A stretch of DNA of 64,000 nt from G963676095 sp963676095 (GTDB taxonomy: Bacteria > Bacteroidota > Bacteroidia > Bacteroidales > Prolixibacteraceae), in NCBI GenBank assembly GCA_963676095.1, contig OY781040.1, positions 5,332,001 to 5,396,000 of the forward strand, given 5' to 3'. Position 1 is the stretch's first letter. Each line of letters begins with the position of its first letter. The notes under the pieces were generated by a model. The model worked only from the letters and a program-made list of their open reading frames with translations. It made no database searches and was not told the DNA's origin. Below, one piece after another: positions 19,901-26,809 of the stretch. A program made the translations under genes and the position numbers.

Positions 19901-20318
19901 TCACTTTACCCGAAATGGTTTTGGGCCTCTGGTCCATGGTACTGGTCAGATCATTTCCCTTCGGGGTAATAATAATCACGTGATCCACAATTTTATACCC
20001 CATTCCGGTCTCTTTCAACAGGCAATCGAGAATTTCCTGGATGCTGGCATCTTTAACCGAAAGATCAACTTCCCGGTTGACATCAAAATCGTTATTACTG
20101 TAAACAAAATCATACTTGCTCTGATCTTCAATATCCCGGAGGATCTGTTTAATGGTCGTGCTCTTGTAGTCAAGCTTGAGGTTAGTCTGCTGCGACCAGG
20201 ATTTGGCAGTAGCCCCAAAGATTCCTATGAGCATAAAGAATAATGTCAGTCTCATAATTAAAATGAGTTTTTGGGAAAAGAGTTTTTGTCTTTTCCACAG
20301 GTAACCACTTTTTTTCAT
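16902..20318 (-). CDS. SusC-family TonB-dependent transducer with N-terminal STN domain (locus 2)
   Basis: The open frame begins at 20366, but the Met at 20318 (MKKSGYLWKRQKLFSQ) gives a normal signal sequence, so I use it (1138 residues). After the signal peptide (ending near KSWSQQ) comes an STN/secretin-like domain (about 35-105; LDYKSTTIKQILRDIEDQS, ILDCLLKETGMGYKI). Next are the carboxypeptidase-D-regulatory-like domain (KTISGKVTDSSGAPLPGVTV), the LDEVVAVGYGTQKK motif, the plug (NTPLVVVDGIAGRSLDRLDP) and the barrel ending GVTVTF. The STN domain is the part that contacts FecR-type anti-sigma factors, matching the FecR and sigma genes immediately upstream. The plug is close to that of the SusC at 840, suggesting a related ligand. 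Confidence 0.95.
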   Translation of the reverse strand: MKKSGYLWKRQKLFSQKLILIMRLTLFFMLIGIFGATAKSWSQQTNLKLDYKSTTIKQILRDIEDQSKYDFVYSNNDFDVNREVDLSVKDASIQEILDCLLKETGMGYKIVDHVIIITPKGNDLTSTMDQRPKTISGKVTDSSGAPLPGVTVIVKGTTMGTITDPDGNYNLREVQEDATLVFSFVGMKNLEITVSGKTNINAKMQEETIGLDEVVAVGYGTQKKATLTGSVSNVEGERLAKTPSVNFSNSLAGQLPGLVVISRTGEPGNDDSVLRIRGENTLNDNTPLVVVDGIAGRSLDRLDPATIESVTVLKDASAAIYGAKAANGVILVTTKRGSSGKPTITLSLNQGYNKPTVLPRMADAATYAQLINEIKSYAGEDQKYTDEDIQLYRDGSDPWGHPNTDWFDATIKPWSPQNYMNLSLSGGSEAVKYFVSVGTKYQDGIFRNSAIYYSQTDFTSNLDTKVSDHIHLSFDLSGRQEKRHYSGTGDSGGDNNQNVWWAMNRAYPYLPAYWPTGEPGPDVEYGANPVVLVTDATGYDKKKTYVMQSNMKLVVDIPWIKGLSVTGNASVDKTFYNRKRWITPWYLYTWDGSSYGDDNVPTLTKVKKGYTDARLQQWMTDGTTVTLNALVNYSRVFAGKHDVKVLLGMERITGDEMGFNAFRRYYSSESIDELDEGGASLKDNGGSSSESAYLNYFGRINYNLDSRYLFEFIAREDGSYIFKKGHRYGFFPGISLGWITSNENFWKNRLPFINYFKLRGSWGQTGNDRVDPYQFTESFAYSGTYLFNEDVSEKTLVSTRIPNENITWEVANQYNIGFDSQVLDNRFNVSFDYFYNLRSKILCYRNASVPATAGLTLPQENIGKVINQGVEAQVGYQNKVRDFKYQVSVNASYARNKIKFWDETPGVPEYQQSTGRPMNAALYYHAIGVFKDQAAVDAYPHYSDARPGDLIFEDVNGDGEIDGEDKVRNSKTNIPRLTGGVNINLQYKNFYMNALFQGAAGAVRAYMEFSGECGNFMYNEIKDRWTEDHPSTTHPRAWNRATEYWMTDGAPNNTYWVRSSNYLRLKSTEIGYNLSSPLLKKFGLEGMRVYINGQNLCTFTKMKDFDPESPNSASGAAGVSSEVYPSNKTVNLGVTVTF

Positions 20319-20347
20319 AAATTTGTAACAATTATAGTTTAACAATT

Positions 20348-20422
20348 CAATGCCAGTTGATTGCAAGTCATGGGCATTGGTTTAACTGTACAGACCGGGA
20401 CATGCTGGAATCATTTCCCGGT
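20348..20422 (-). promoter_or_regulatory. Two hairpins between fecR and susC (locus 2)
   Basis: The fecR stop (20424) is followed directly by a hairpin with 7-bp perfect arms ACCGGGA/TCCCGGT (20394-20400 and 20416-20422). A second hairpin has arms CAATGCC/GGCATTG (20348-20354 and 20373-20379). On the minus strand they sit in the leader of susC. They could attenuate read-through from the regulator genes into susCD, or mark an mRNA processing point. Comparable stems occur at the same junction in the other two ECF loci. Confidence 0.4.
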
Positions 20423-20423
20423 T

Positions 20424-21383
20424 TTACTTTTTTGTAATGATTATTTTATCTTTTTCAAATTCAACATTGATTTTATTGGTTAATTCTATTAATTTCAGAT
20501 TGTACTCCACTGATTTTTCCCGGTTAATAACGCCGGTAAACGAGTAAGGGGAAAGTTCTTTCTCGTTGAAAATAAATTCCATGTCATACCACCTTTGCAG
20601 CTGCTCGATAATAGTCGATAATTTTTCATCATCATAATAGTACTTTCCTCTTTTCCATGCCGATACTTTTTCAACGTCAATGCTGTCCTTAACGATGGTC
20701 CCTTTTCCAGGGGAAAAAACAACCCGTTCGTTTGGTTTTAAAAGGACAGATCGCTTATTGGCACTGAATTCTATTTTCCCCTCAATCAAAACGGCTTCTA
20801 TATATTCACTTTCCGGATAATCTTTTACATTGAACCGGGTACCGTAAACCTTTATCAGTGAGTTTCCCATATGTACAATAAAGGGTTTCTTTTCGTCATG
20901 GGTTACTTCGAAATAGGCTTCCCCTTCCACATAAACATCGCGCTTATCTTTATTAAAGTCAGATGAATATTTAAGGGTACTCCCCGAATTGAGCCAAACA
21001 ACAGACCCGTCGAAAAGGGTCAGGCTTGTAATTTGTCCCCTGGGACTGCTAATGCTGGCCAGTTTTGTTTCGGCACGATCGGTCCCTGAAAAATAAACAA
21101 GCAATGCTCCGCACACAAAAGAGAGAATAATGATAGCTGCATATTTAAACCATGCCCTAAATAACGTTGGCGGGTTAATTTGTTTGTTAATGCGATGCCA
21201 AAGCTGATCTTCAGGACTCAACTTGTGAAAAAACATGATGTATTTGCGCAAGCTGAAGATTTTTTCGGTTTCCCTGTAATCGTTAGTTTCGGTAAGGTAT
21301 AACGGAAGTTCTTCCTTTTTATCAGATCTATCGTGAAAATACGATACAATCCGGTCTTCATCTATGTTTGCTTTTTTATCCAT
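20424..21383 (-). CDS. FecR-family anti-sigma factor (locus 2)
   Basis: This 319-residue inner-membrane regulator has a cytoplasmic N-terminus (about 1-75) that should bind the ECF sigma factor, a single membrane span at about 79-100 (YAAIIILSFVCGALLVYF), and a periplasmic FecR domain. The FecR motifs are SPRGQITSLTLFDGSVVWLNSGS, VYVEGEAYFEV and YGTRFNVKDYPES. A C-terminal DUF4974-like region (LSTIIEQLQRWYDMEF) receives the signal from the STN domain of SusC. It lies between the sigma gene and susC in the same direction, the classic trans-envelope order. Confidence 0.93.
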   Translation of the reverse strand: MDKKANIDEDRIVSYFHDRSDKKEELPLYLTETNDYRETEKIFSLRKYIMFFHKLSPEDQLWHRINKQINPPTLFRAWFKYAAIIILSFVCGALLVYFSGTDRAETKLASISSPRGQITSLTLFDGSVVWLNSGSTLKYSSDFNKDKRDVYVEGEAYFEVTHDEKKPFIVHMGNSLIKVYGTRFNVKDYPESEYIEAVLIEGKIEFSANKRSVLLKPNERVVFSPGKGTIVKDSIDVEKVSAWKRGKYYYDDEKLSTIIEQLQRWYDMEFIFNEKELSPYSFTGVINREKSVEYNLKLIELTNKINVEFEKDKIIITKK

Positions 21384-21474
21384 ATTCGCTTTTATAACGC
21401 AGGTAAGTCCGGAGAGGGTGAAAAAAAACTAATCTTTTTTTGTTTGTGGATCAGCGGAAAATCACGGACAGACG

Positions 21475-22062
21475 TTAACAGACAGAAAAAGAAGGATTTT
21501 TACTTGATCTTTTTTGATACAGAAGGATCAGTAAACTGAAATAAAGTTCTTTTAGCTCCTGCCGTAAAATGCGGTAAGCAATAACCATCTGTGTTTTGAC
21601 GGTGTTTTTCGAGATGGACAACCTTTCCGAAATTTGGTTGTACGTGAGATTTTCGATATAGGCAAGCAGAAAAATCTCGCGGCATTTGACCGGAAGCTTT
21701 TCGATCGCTTTATCTATTTTTATAGAAAGTTCCTCTTCAGCATAGAGTCCTTCACTGTCTGATTGTATAATTTCGGATAATGAATGTTCAAGATCGACCT
21801 GCCTGATTTTTATACTTCGCAGGTAACTGACAGTCCGGTTGCGGACAGTAACAAACAGATATTTTTTTAGATCTTCTTTTGTTGTATAAATCTCATCTTT
21901 TTTATTCCACAGGGTGATGAACGATTCCTGAACGATGTCTTCTACCAGCAGATGATCGGAAAGATAACGAAAAGCAATGAGCGATGCGGCCTGAAAGTTT
22001 TCCCTGAAAAACTTTTCAAACTCGGGTAGCGATAGCTGGCGTTTTTCTTTGAAATCCGGCAT
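21475..22062 (-). CDS. ECF-type RNA polymerase sigma factor (locus 2)
   Basis: This SusC/FecR-linked ECF sigma factor has 195 residues from the start chosen here. Region 2 is visible as LIAFRYLSDHLLVEDIVQESFITLWNKKDEI. Region 4 is visible as AIEKLPVKCREIFLLAYIENLTYNQISERLSISKNTVKTQ, a helix-turn-helix. An in-frame ATG exists at 22089, but the predicted -7 promoter element (22087-22095) overlaps it. The Met at 22062 is therefore the more likely start. It should direct transcription of the adjoining susCD once FecR is triggered by SusC. Confidence 0.92.
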   Translation of the reverse strand: MPDFKEKRQLSLPEFEKFFRENFQAASLIAFRYLSDHLLVEDIVQESFITLWNKKDEIYTTKEDLKKYLFVTVRNRTVSYLRSIKIRQVDLEHSLSEIIQSDSEGLYAEEELSIKIDKAIEKLPVKCREIFLLAYIENLTYNQISERLSISKNTVKTQMVIAYRILRQELKELYFSLLILLYQKRSSKNPSFSVC

Positions 22063-22086
22063 TTTTAGGAATAGCTGTTTTGCGGC

Positions 22087-22118
22087 CAAAAGTTATCGAT
22101 TTTTTTAATCTTAGCAAA
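22087..22118 (-). promoter_or_regulatory. Bacteroidota-type promoter of the locus-2 sigma gene
   Basis: On the minus strand a TTTG (plus-strand 22115-22118) is followed after exactly 19 bases by TAACTTTTG (22087-22095). This is close to the Bacteroidota primary consensus TTTG-N19-TAnnTTTG. The expected transcript start is near 22080, just upstream of the sigma-factor Met at 22062. Confidence 0.55.
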
Positions 22119-22221
22119 TCTTTGGCAGTTCTCTTTGACACATTCAAAAAATTAGCTGTTTTTACCCTGCGGCTGGAATAAAAGCGACTTTTTATATTAT
22201 CCAACTATCCGCGTACATAAA

Positions 22222-22431
22222 TTAGTCTTTCGTTGAAACTAACAGCTTCCGTACATCTACATCCAATACCCTGGCAATTTGAAATAAAGTTTCAACTCTT
22301 GGCTGCATTTCATTCCTGCACCATTTAGAAACGGTTGTCCTATTCATGCCCAGTTCGTCTGCAAGCCAGTTATTTGTTTTTTCTTTTTCAGCTAATACTG
22401 CTTTAATACGATTATATATTTGCTTCTCCAT
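22222..22431 (-). CDS. Small XRE/Cro-type helix-turn-helix regulator
   Basis: This 69-residue protein consists almost only of an HTH_XRE domain. Residues about 18-37 (TNNWLADELGMNRTTVSKWC) hold the helix-turn-helix, followed by NEMQPRVETLFQIARVLDVDVRKLL. Members of this size in Bacteroidota are common and mostly uncharacterised. It is oriented away from the copper-type operon at 22897 and lies 132 bp upstream of the sigma promoter of locus 2. Its target is unknown; it may simply be autonomous. Confidence 0.85.
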   Translation of the reverse strand: MEKQIYNRIKAVLAEKEKTNNWLADELGMNRTTVSKWCRNEMQPRVETLFQIARVLDVDVRKLLVSTKD

Positions 22432-22896
22432 TATTCATGTATATAATTGAAAAACAAATATAATGACTTAAAATGAAACATTTTTGGCATTATTTTATGC
22501 TTTTATGTATTAACTATTAAATGACGCGAACAAAAAATTAAACGATGAGATTTCTAGTTTTAAAGATAAATGTGTTACTTATCCGCAGAGGACCAGAAAA
22601 AGGAATTCTCAATGTAACTAGTATGGTTTTTTCAGGAACCCCCCTCCGAGTCTTCGTGCCCTCGCGTTCAGTCTCTTTCTTTGCGTTCAGTTTCCAACGG
22701 AGAGGTTACACTTCCACAATCTCATACTGATCTTTCCCGGAGAATGACAGGGCTGCATACGGGATGTCCTTCCTGTCTTTGAACCGTTCTGATCGACGGT
22801 ATCTTTCGGGTTGGGCCAGTGTCTCTTGTTTTTTTGCGGGCAGCTGTCCTTCATCTTCTTTCTTCAGGTATTTCACTTTAACCTTTCTTTTTTTGA
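22432..22896. other. 465-bp intergenic stretch with an uncertain gene remnant
   Basis: The left part (22432-22540) is AT-rich and must hold the promoter of the XRE gene. The middle (22640-22700) contains CTTCGTGCCCTCGCG and CTTTGCGTTC words, which look like degenerate intergenic repeat. The right part reads as protein-like sequence on the minus strand (see 22706-22876). No convincing promoter for the gene at 22897 could be picked out. Confidence 0.4.
22706..22876 (-). pseudogene. Possible small ORF or C-terminal gene remnant (56 codons, GTG start)
   Basis: Read on the minus strand, a frame open for about 70 codons ends at 22706. Its only plausible initiator is a GTG at 22876. The product is very charged (KKEDEGQLPAKKQETLAQ, then ERYRRSERFKDRK) and ends DQYEIVEV. 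The composition is more protein-like than the surroundings, but no family is recognised and there is no good start. It may be the tail of a lost gene. The frame could also be chance. Confidence 0.2.
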
Positions 22897-23328
22897 ATGG
22901 TTCTAAACAAGCGGAGCCTCCCGGATGTTAATGATACCGTGTTGAAGAAGCCTGCAGCCATATTATCGTTTGTGCTTTCTGTAATGATTATTACACAGCC
23001 GGTTTTTCCTTTCCTGGAATACTACACGTTTAAAGCGTATATCGTTAAAAATTTATGTATAAACAGGGATAAGCCGGGGTCATGCTGTGAAGGGAAATGC
23101 TACCTGGAAAAACAGTTGAAGGAGGCCAATGCTGATAATGATTCACAAAAAGAAAAGGCCCCTGCCAACTCAAAGGTAAAGAATATCGAATTCAACTTAC
23201 CTTTTGTTTGTTCTTTAGGTGTTTTTGCCAGGGATATTATAAATACGGAGCTTTCGTATATAAACAGTAACTATCTTTTCGAATATTCCCGTCTCTTTTT
23301 CCGTCCGCCGGAATCCGATTTTTCCTGA
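22897..23328 (+). CDS. Small membrane-anchored protein with CCxGKC motif, metal-operon associated
   Basis: This 143-residue protein has one N-terminal hydrophobic segment (about 20-42, AAILSFVLSVMIITQPVFPFL). A cysteine cluster follows: C54, then GSCCEGKCYLEKQL with C63, C64 and C68. Small proteins with this CCxGKC signature are often found upstream of TonB-dependent metal receptors in Bacteroidota, and here two such genes follow. The cysteines suggest thiolate metal binding, for instance Cu(I), in the periplasm. No biochemical function is known to me. It is probably the first gene of a three-gene operon. Confidence 0.65.
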   Translation: MVLNKRSLPDVNDTVLKKPAAILSFVLSVMIITQPVFPFLEYYTFKAYIVKNLCINRDKPGSCCEGKCYLEKQLKEANADNDSQKEKAPANSKVKNIEFNLPFVCSLGVFARDIINTELSYINSNYLFEYSRLFFRPPESDFS

Positions 23329-23548
23329 TCCTGTTACTTCTCCTTAGGCACATTCGAAAAATCCATGATTGGTTTAAATCTGTCAAACTGGAATTAAACC
23401 TGTTTTCTTATGTTTTCTTTTTCCGGAACGAAGAAGGGGAGAGGGTGTATGTATTCAATACCAGATGATTATTATTTTAAATATTTTCGTAAAGTCTTGA
23501 ATGATAAAAATCTATAGACAACTGAAAAACTCCTGTAAAAATATACAA

Positions 23549-24355
23549 ATGAAATCTCAATATCTTATAATCATATTACCGCTGCTGGCCCTGTTGGCGT
23601 CGTGCAGCGACGACGATAATCCGGCCGGTGACAATAATGAACTCATTACCCTGGCAACGAATTATTCTAAAGCCGGGAATTATCAAGTCGGGTTAATGTC
23701 TGCTGCAACGTTGGAAACAGGCTACAACAAAATATACCTGGATGTAAAATCAACCGCTACCGGGGAACAGGTTCCCGAGGCATCCATAAACCTATTGCCG
23801 ATGATGAACATGACATCGATGAGCCATTCTGCCCCGGTCGAAGATCCGGCCAATACTCCCGATGATGACGGTTATTATGAAGGGGCTGTGGTTTTTACCA
23901 TGCCCGGTAATGAAGACGAAAGCTGGACGATGGCTGTTGCGATTAATCAGAACGGAGTGCCGGATACAGTGAACTTTGACCTGTCGGTAACCAGTCCGGA
24001 CGAAGCCCGGATCGTCAGCTTTGTCTCTCCCCTTGACGGAAAGTCTTATTTCATTTCCCTGGTTGAGCCCTCGGCACCGGTAGTCGGCCTTAACGATATC
24101 GAGCTGACAGTACACTACAAAGAGAGCATGATAAACTTCCCTGCCGATGACGATGTTGCGATAACAATCTACCCGGAAATGCCTTCGATGGGACATAGCT
24201 CTCCGAACAATGTTGATCCTGTTTCAACGGGAAACGGACACTATAAGGGAACGGTCAATTTTACGATGACCGGCTGGTGGCGGATAAACCTGACATTAAG
24301 TAAAAATGATGAACTGATGTCGGACGAGCTCTATTTCGATGTGACTTTTCAATAA
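23549..24355 (+). CDS. YtkA-like lipoprotein with two Met/His-rich repeats (putative copper-binding)
   Basis: The frame is open from 23501, but the Met at 23549 gives a textbook lipoprotein signal (MKSQYLIIILPLLALLASC, lipid Cys 19), so I start there (268 residues). Two similar beta-sandwich halves follow. Each carries a Met/His cluster: MMNMTSMSHSAP in the first and EMPSMGHSSP in the second, each followed by a DPxx and GxYxGxVxFTM segment. YtkA/FixH-like domains with such Met/His motifs are associated with copper handling. The gene precedes an OprC-like receptor, supporting a role as surface or periplasmic copper chaperone. Metal identity is inferred. Confidence 0.75.
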   Translation: MKSQYLIIILPLLALLASCSDDDNPAGDNNELITLATNYSKAGNYQVGLMSAATLETGYNKIYLDVKSTATGEQVPEASINLLPMMNMTSMSHSAPVEDPANTPDDDGYYEGAVVFTMPGNEDESWTMAVAINQNGVPDTVNFDLSVTSPDEARIVSFVSPLDGKSYFISLVEPSAPVVGLNDIELTVHYKESMINFPADDDVAITIYPEMPSMGHSSPNNVDPVSTGNGHYKGTVNFTMTGWWRINLTLSKNDELMSDELYFDVTFQ

Positions 24356-24385
24356 AAAAGAAGGCTCCATTTGATAGGGAAAGAT

Positions 24386-24445
24386 CCCCGGGAATTATTT
24401 TTATCCCGGGGCCGGGGTGCCAATGATCAATTATCATTGACACCC
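24386..24445 (+). promoter_or_regulatory. Two consecutive hairpins between the YtkA-like gene and the TonB receptor
   Basis: Stem 1 pairs CCCCGGGA (24386-24393) with TCCCGGGG (24404-24411). Stem 2 pairs GGGTGcCAATGAT (24415-24427) with ATCATTGaCACCC (24433-24445), a 13-bp stem with one internal mismatch and a 5-base loop. They occupy the 149-bp spacer before the receptor gene at 24505. They may be attenuators or terminators of the upstream gene. No U-run follows either stem. Confidence 0.45.
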
Positions 24446-24504
24446 TATTAACAATCAAACCATACGGCCATATAACCATCTCGTTTTATAACCATTCATC
24501 CGTT

Positions 24505-26565
24505 ATGCCAAAATATTGTTTTACTCTTTTCTTTTTATTCGTCAGCGCTTTCAGTTTGTTTGCCCAGGGAACAAGGGAATCCGTTTCCGACACAGTCCAG
24601 ATCCAGGAGGTTGTCGTTACCCGGAATATCCCCCTGGGCGACGAAAGCATGACCGAAAATTACCGTTCATTGTTTTCTTCTGTCGACCAGATCAATGAAC
24701 GGTTGGGGGGCGTTTCTGTCATGAGCAGGGGCGCTTACGCTATGGAACCCATGATCGGTACTTTTTCCGGCGGACAGATTAATGTCACGATCGATGGCAT
24801 GAAAATGTTTGGCGCCTGTACCGATAAAATGGACCCGGTTACCTCCTATGTCGAGCCGGTTAACCTTAAGGGACTGGAGCTGAGCCTGGGAACTAACGGT
24901 AACATAAACGGCAGCACCGTCGGGGGAACATACAACATGTCGTTGCAAACAGCAGAAAAATCAACGTTCAGGCTGGAAGGCGGTACCGGTTATGAATCGG
25001 TATCGGACGGGAAAATTGCCTACCTGCTGTTTAACGATGGAAAAGCCAGGTGGGCCTACCGTGTGAGCGGGACCATACGCGATTTTTCATCATACAAAGA
25101 CGGGAACGGAAAGACCGTTCCGTTTTCCCAATACGCGAAAGTAAATTTACACCAGTCGTTTCTTTTTACGCCTGCCGGTGGCCATAACCTGGTTTTTGAC
25201 TGGCTTATCGACGATGCGTCCGATGTCGGATATCCGGCGTTGCCTATGGACGTGAGCCATGCAAAAGCACGGATCTATTCGGTCAGCTATAAGCCCGAAG
25301 GACGGTTGTGGAAGCTTGATCATTTTAGGGCAAGGGTTTATGTAAACAGGGTTTACCACCAGATGGACGACTCGCACCGGGACAGTCTTTTCCTGGTGGG
25401 TAACGGTCCGGGCGCTGCCGATAGCGTGTATATGCGGATGGATATGCCCGGATGGAGCAGAACCCTGGGGGCCTTTGCTGAAGGAAGCATCGACTGGTTT
25501 CCCCGGAACCGGTTGACCTATAAGCTGGATAGTTACCGTCATTGGTCGAAAGCAGAAATGACCATGTTCATGAATAACCTTTCGAACCCGGGAGAACCTC
25601 CTATGTTTACAGAAACCTGGCCGGAGAACAGCCGGCTGGTGACCGGCCTGTTTATACAGAATACCTGTAACCTCTCAGTGAAAACCCTGTTGAGCGCCAA
25701 TGTACGTGTCGATTACAGCCGCTCCAAAATGCTTTCTGAACAGGGAAAGCAACAGTTTGCCGCCCTGGGGTATGAGGTTAACCGTCTTTTCAGCAATCTG
25801 GTGAAATCGGCGAACATGAATCTTCGGACCGGCTTGGGGCGTAACCTGGAAGTCAAGGTTGGCGCCGGCTATGGCGAACGTTTGCCGACGTCGTCCGAAC
25901 AATTTGGATTTTACCTGTATAATGCCATGGATGGATATGATTATTTGGGCGACCCGGATATCAGGACGGAGAAATCAACCGATGCCTGGGCCAGCCTGGG
26001 GTATTCCGGTCAGTCCTTAAAGATTTCTGCCGAAGGATCATATTCCCGCATCTCGGATTATATTTTCGGACAGGTCGAACCGGATTATGAAGCTTTGAAT
26101 TTATACGCTTCGGGGGTTAAGCAATATGTCAATCTGAGCCGTGCAACCGTTGTTTCGGCTAACCTGCAGTCCCTTTGGCAGCCGCTTGCTTACCTGGAGT
26201 TTTTTAACATGGTGAAGTATAACCGGGGCGAACTGTCCGGAAACCAACCCATGCCGCTTGTACCGCCGTTAAACGGACTATTTTATGTCAGCCTGCCCGG
26301 GAAAAGCTATTCTTTACAAGCTGAGATGGAATATGCTGCTGCCCAGAAGCGGATAAACAAAGGGTTTGGAGAAACTACCTCTTCGGCTTATCTGTTGTTT
26401 AACCTTCGGGCGAACTGTTCCATACCGGTATTGTCCGGCTCAACGATTCATATTCATGCCGGGATTGACAATCTGTTGGACAAGGTTTACTCGTCTCACC
26501 TGGACTGGGGCGCTTATAACCGTCCCGGAAGAAGCTTTAATCTTGGATTGAATTTCAGGTACTGA
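24505..26565 (+). CDS. OprC-like TonB-dependent copper receptor
   Basis: This 686-residue outer-membrane receptor has a signal peptide ending near FAQ (residue 21) and the TonB-box-like IQEVVVTRN (33-41). The plug contains GMKMFGACTDKMDPVTSYVE, with C105 and M109 forming the CxxxM motif of the copper importer OprC. A second element, VYHQMDD with H285 and M287, supplies an HxM motif. In OprC those four residues bind copper. The barrel ends with NLGLNFRY. Length and absence of a carboxypeptidase-like domain separate it from SusC proteins. Two upstream genes encode proteins with Cys and Met/His clusters. I rate copper uptake as likely, based on motif pairing and context. Confidence 0.85.
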   Translation: MPKYCFTLFFLFVSAFSLFAQGTRESVSDTVQIQEVVVTRNIPLGDESMTENYRSLFSSVDQINERLGGVSVMSRGAYAMEPMIGTFSGGQINVTIDGMKMFGACTDKMDPVTSYVEPVNLKGLELSLGTNGNINGSTVGGTYNMSLQTAEKSTFRLEGGTGYESVSDGKIAYLLFNDGKARWAYRVSGTIRDFSSYKDGNGKTVPFSQYAKVNLHQSFLFTPAGGHNLVFDWLIDDASDVGYPALPMDVSHAKARIYSVSYKPEGRLWKLDHFRARVYVNRVYHQMDDSHRDSLFLVGNGPGAADSVYMRMDMPGWSRTLGAFAEGSIDWFPRNRLTYKLDSYRHWSKAEMTMFMNNLSNPGEPPMFTETWPENSRLVTGLFIQNTCNLSVKTLLSANVRVDYSRSKMLSEQGKQQFAALGYEVNRLFSNLVKSANMNLRTGLGRNLEVKVGAGYGERLPTSSEQFGFYLYNAMDGYDYLGDPDIRTEKSTDAWASLGYSGQSLKISAEGSYSRISDYIFGQVEPDYEALNLYASGVKQYVNLSRATVVSANLQSLWQPLAYLEFFNMVKYNRGELSGNQPMPLVPPLNGLFYVSLPGKSYSLQAEMEYAAAQKRINKGFGETTSSAYLLFNLRANCSIPVLSGSTIHIHAGIDNLLDKVYSSHLDWGAYNRPGRSFNLGLNFRY

Positions 26566-26591
26566 TTGAATTAAAGACAAGATAAAGATGA

Positions 26592-26677
26592 ATTCTGATG
26601 CGCACCGGATAAAAAAGTTATAAAGAGAAAAGAATATTCCGATGCGCATCAGAATATATTTCGGTGCGCATCAGAAC
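26592..26677. promoter_or_regulatory. Three phased 20-bp dyads (operator-like) upstream of GH31
   Basis: Three related palindromes occupy 26592-26611, 26636-26655 and 26658-26677. The middle one is perfect except for one pair, and the consensus is close to ATTCYGATGCGCATCRGAAT. Their centres (26601.5, 26645.5, 26667.5) are 44 and 22 bp apart, about four and two helical turns, so all face one side of the helix. The central CG resembles LacI/GalR-type operators. The sites lie after the copper receptor gene and 130-220 bp before the GH31 start. No regulator of that class is encoded in the window. A structured-RNA role is possible, but no U-run follows. Confidence 0.6.
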
Positions 26678-26809
26678 TCAAGGATCCTTTGTAATCCGGA
26701 TCAGCATGTAAGGAAGACAGATCAAAATTATAAGGGAAATAACTGATAAATGACCGTTGATCTCTGGCAAATTCTTTAATTTTAGGACCTGTTAAAAAAG
26801 AGAAATAAA

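Noticed and set aside
22063..22089. Nine-codon extension of the locus-2 sigma factor
   Set aside because: The extended start overlaps the predicted -7 promoter element.
22545..22730. 61-codon plus-strand frame
   Set aside because: Composition matches intergenic repeat words, there is no domain, and it is opposite the more protein-like minus frame.
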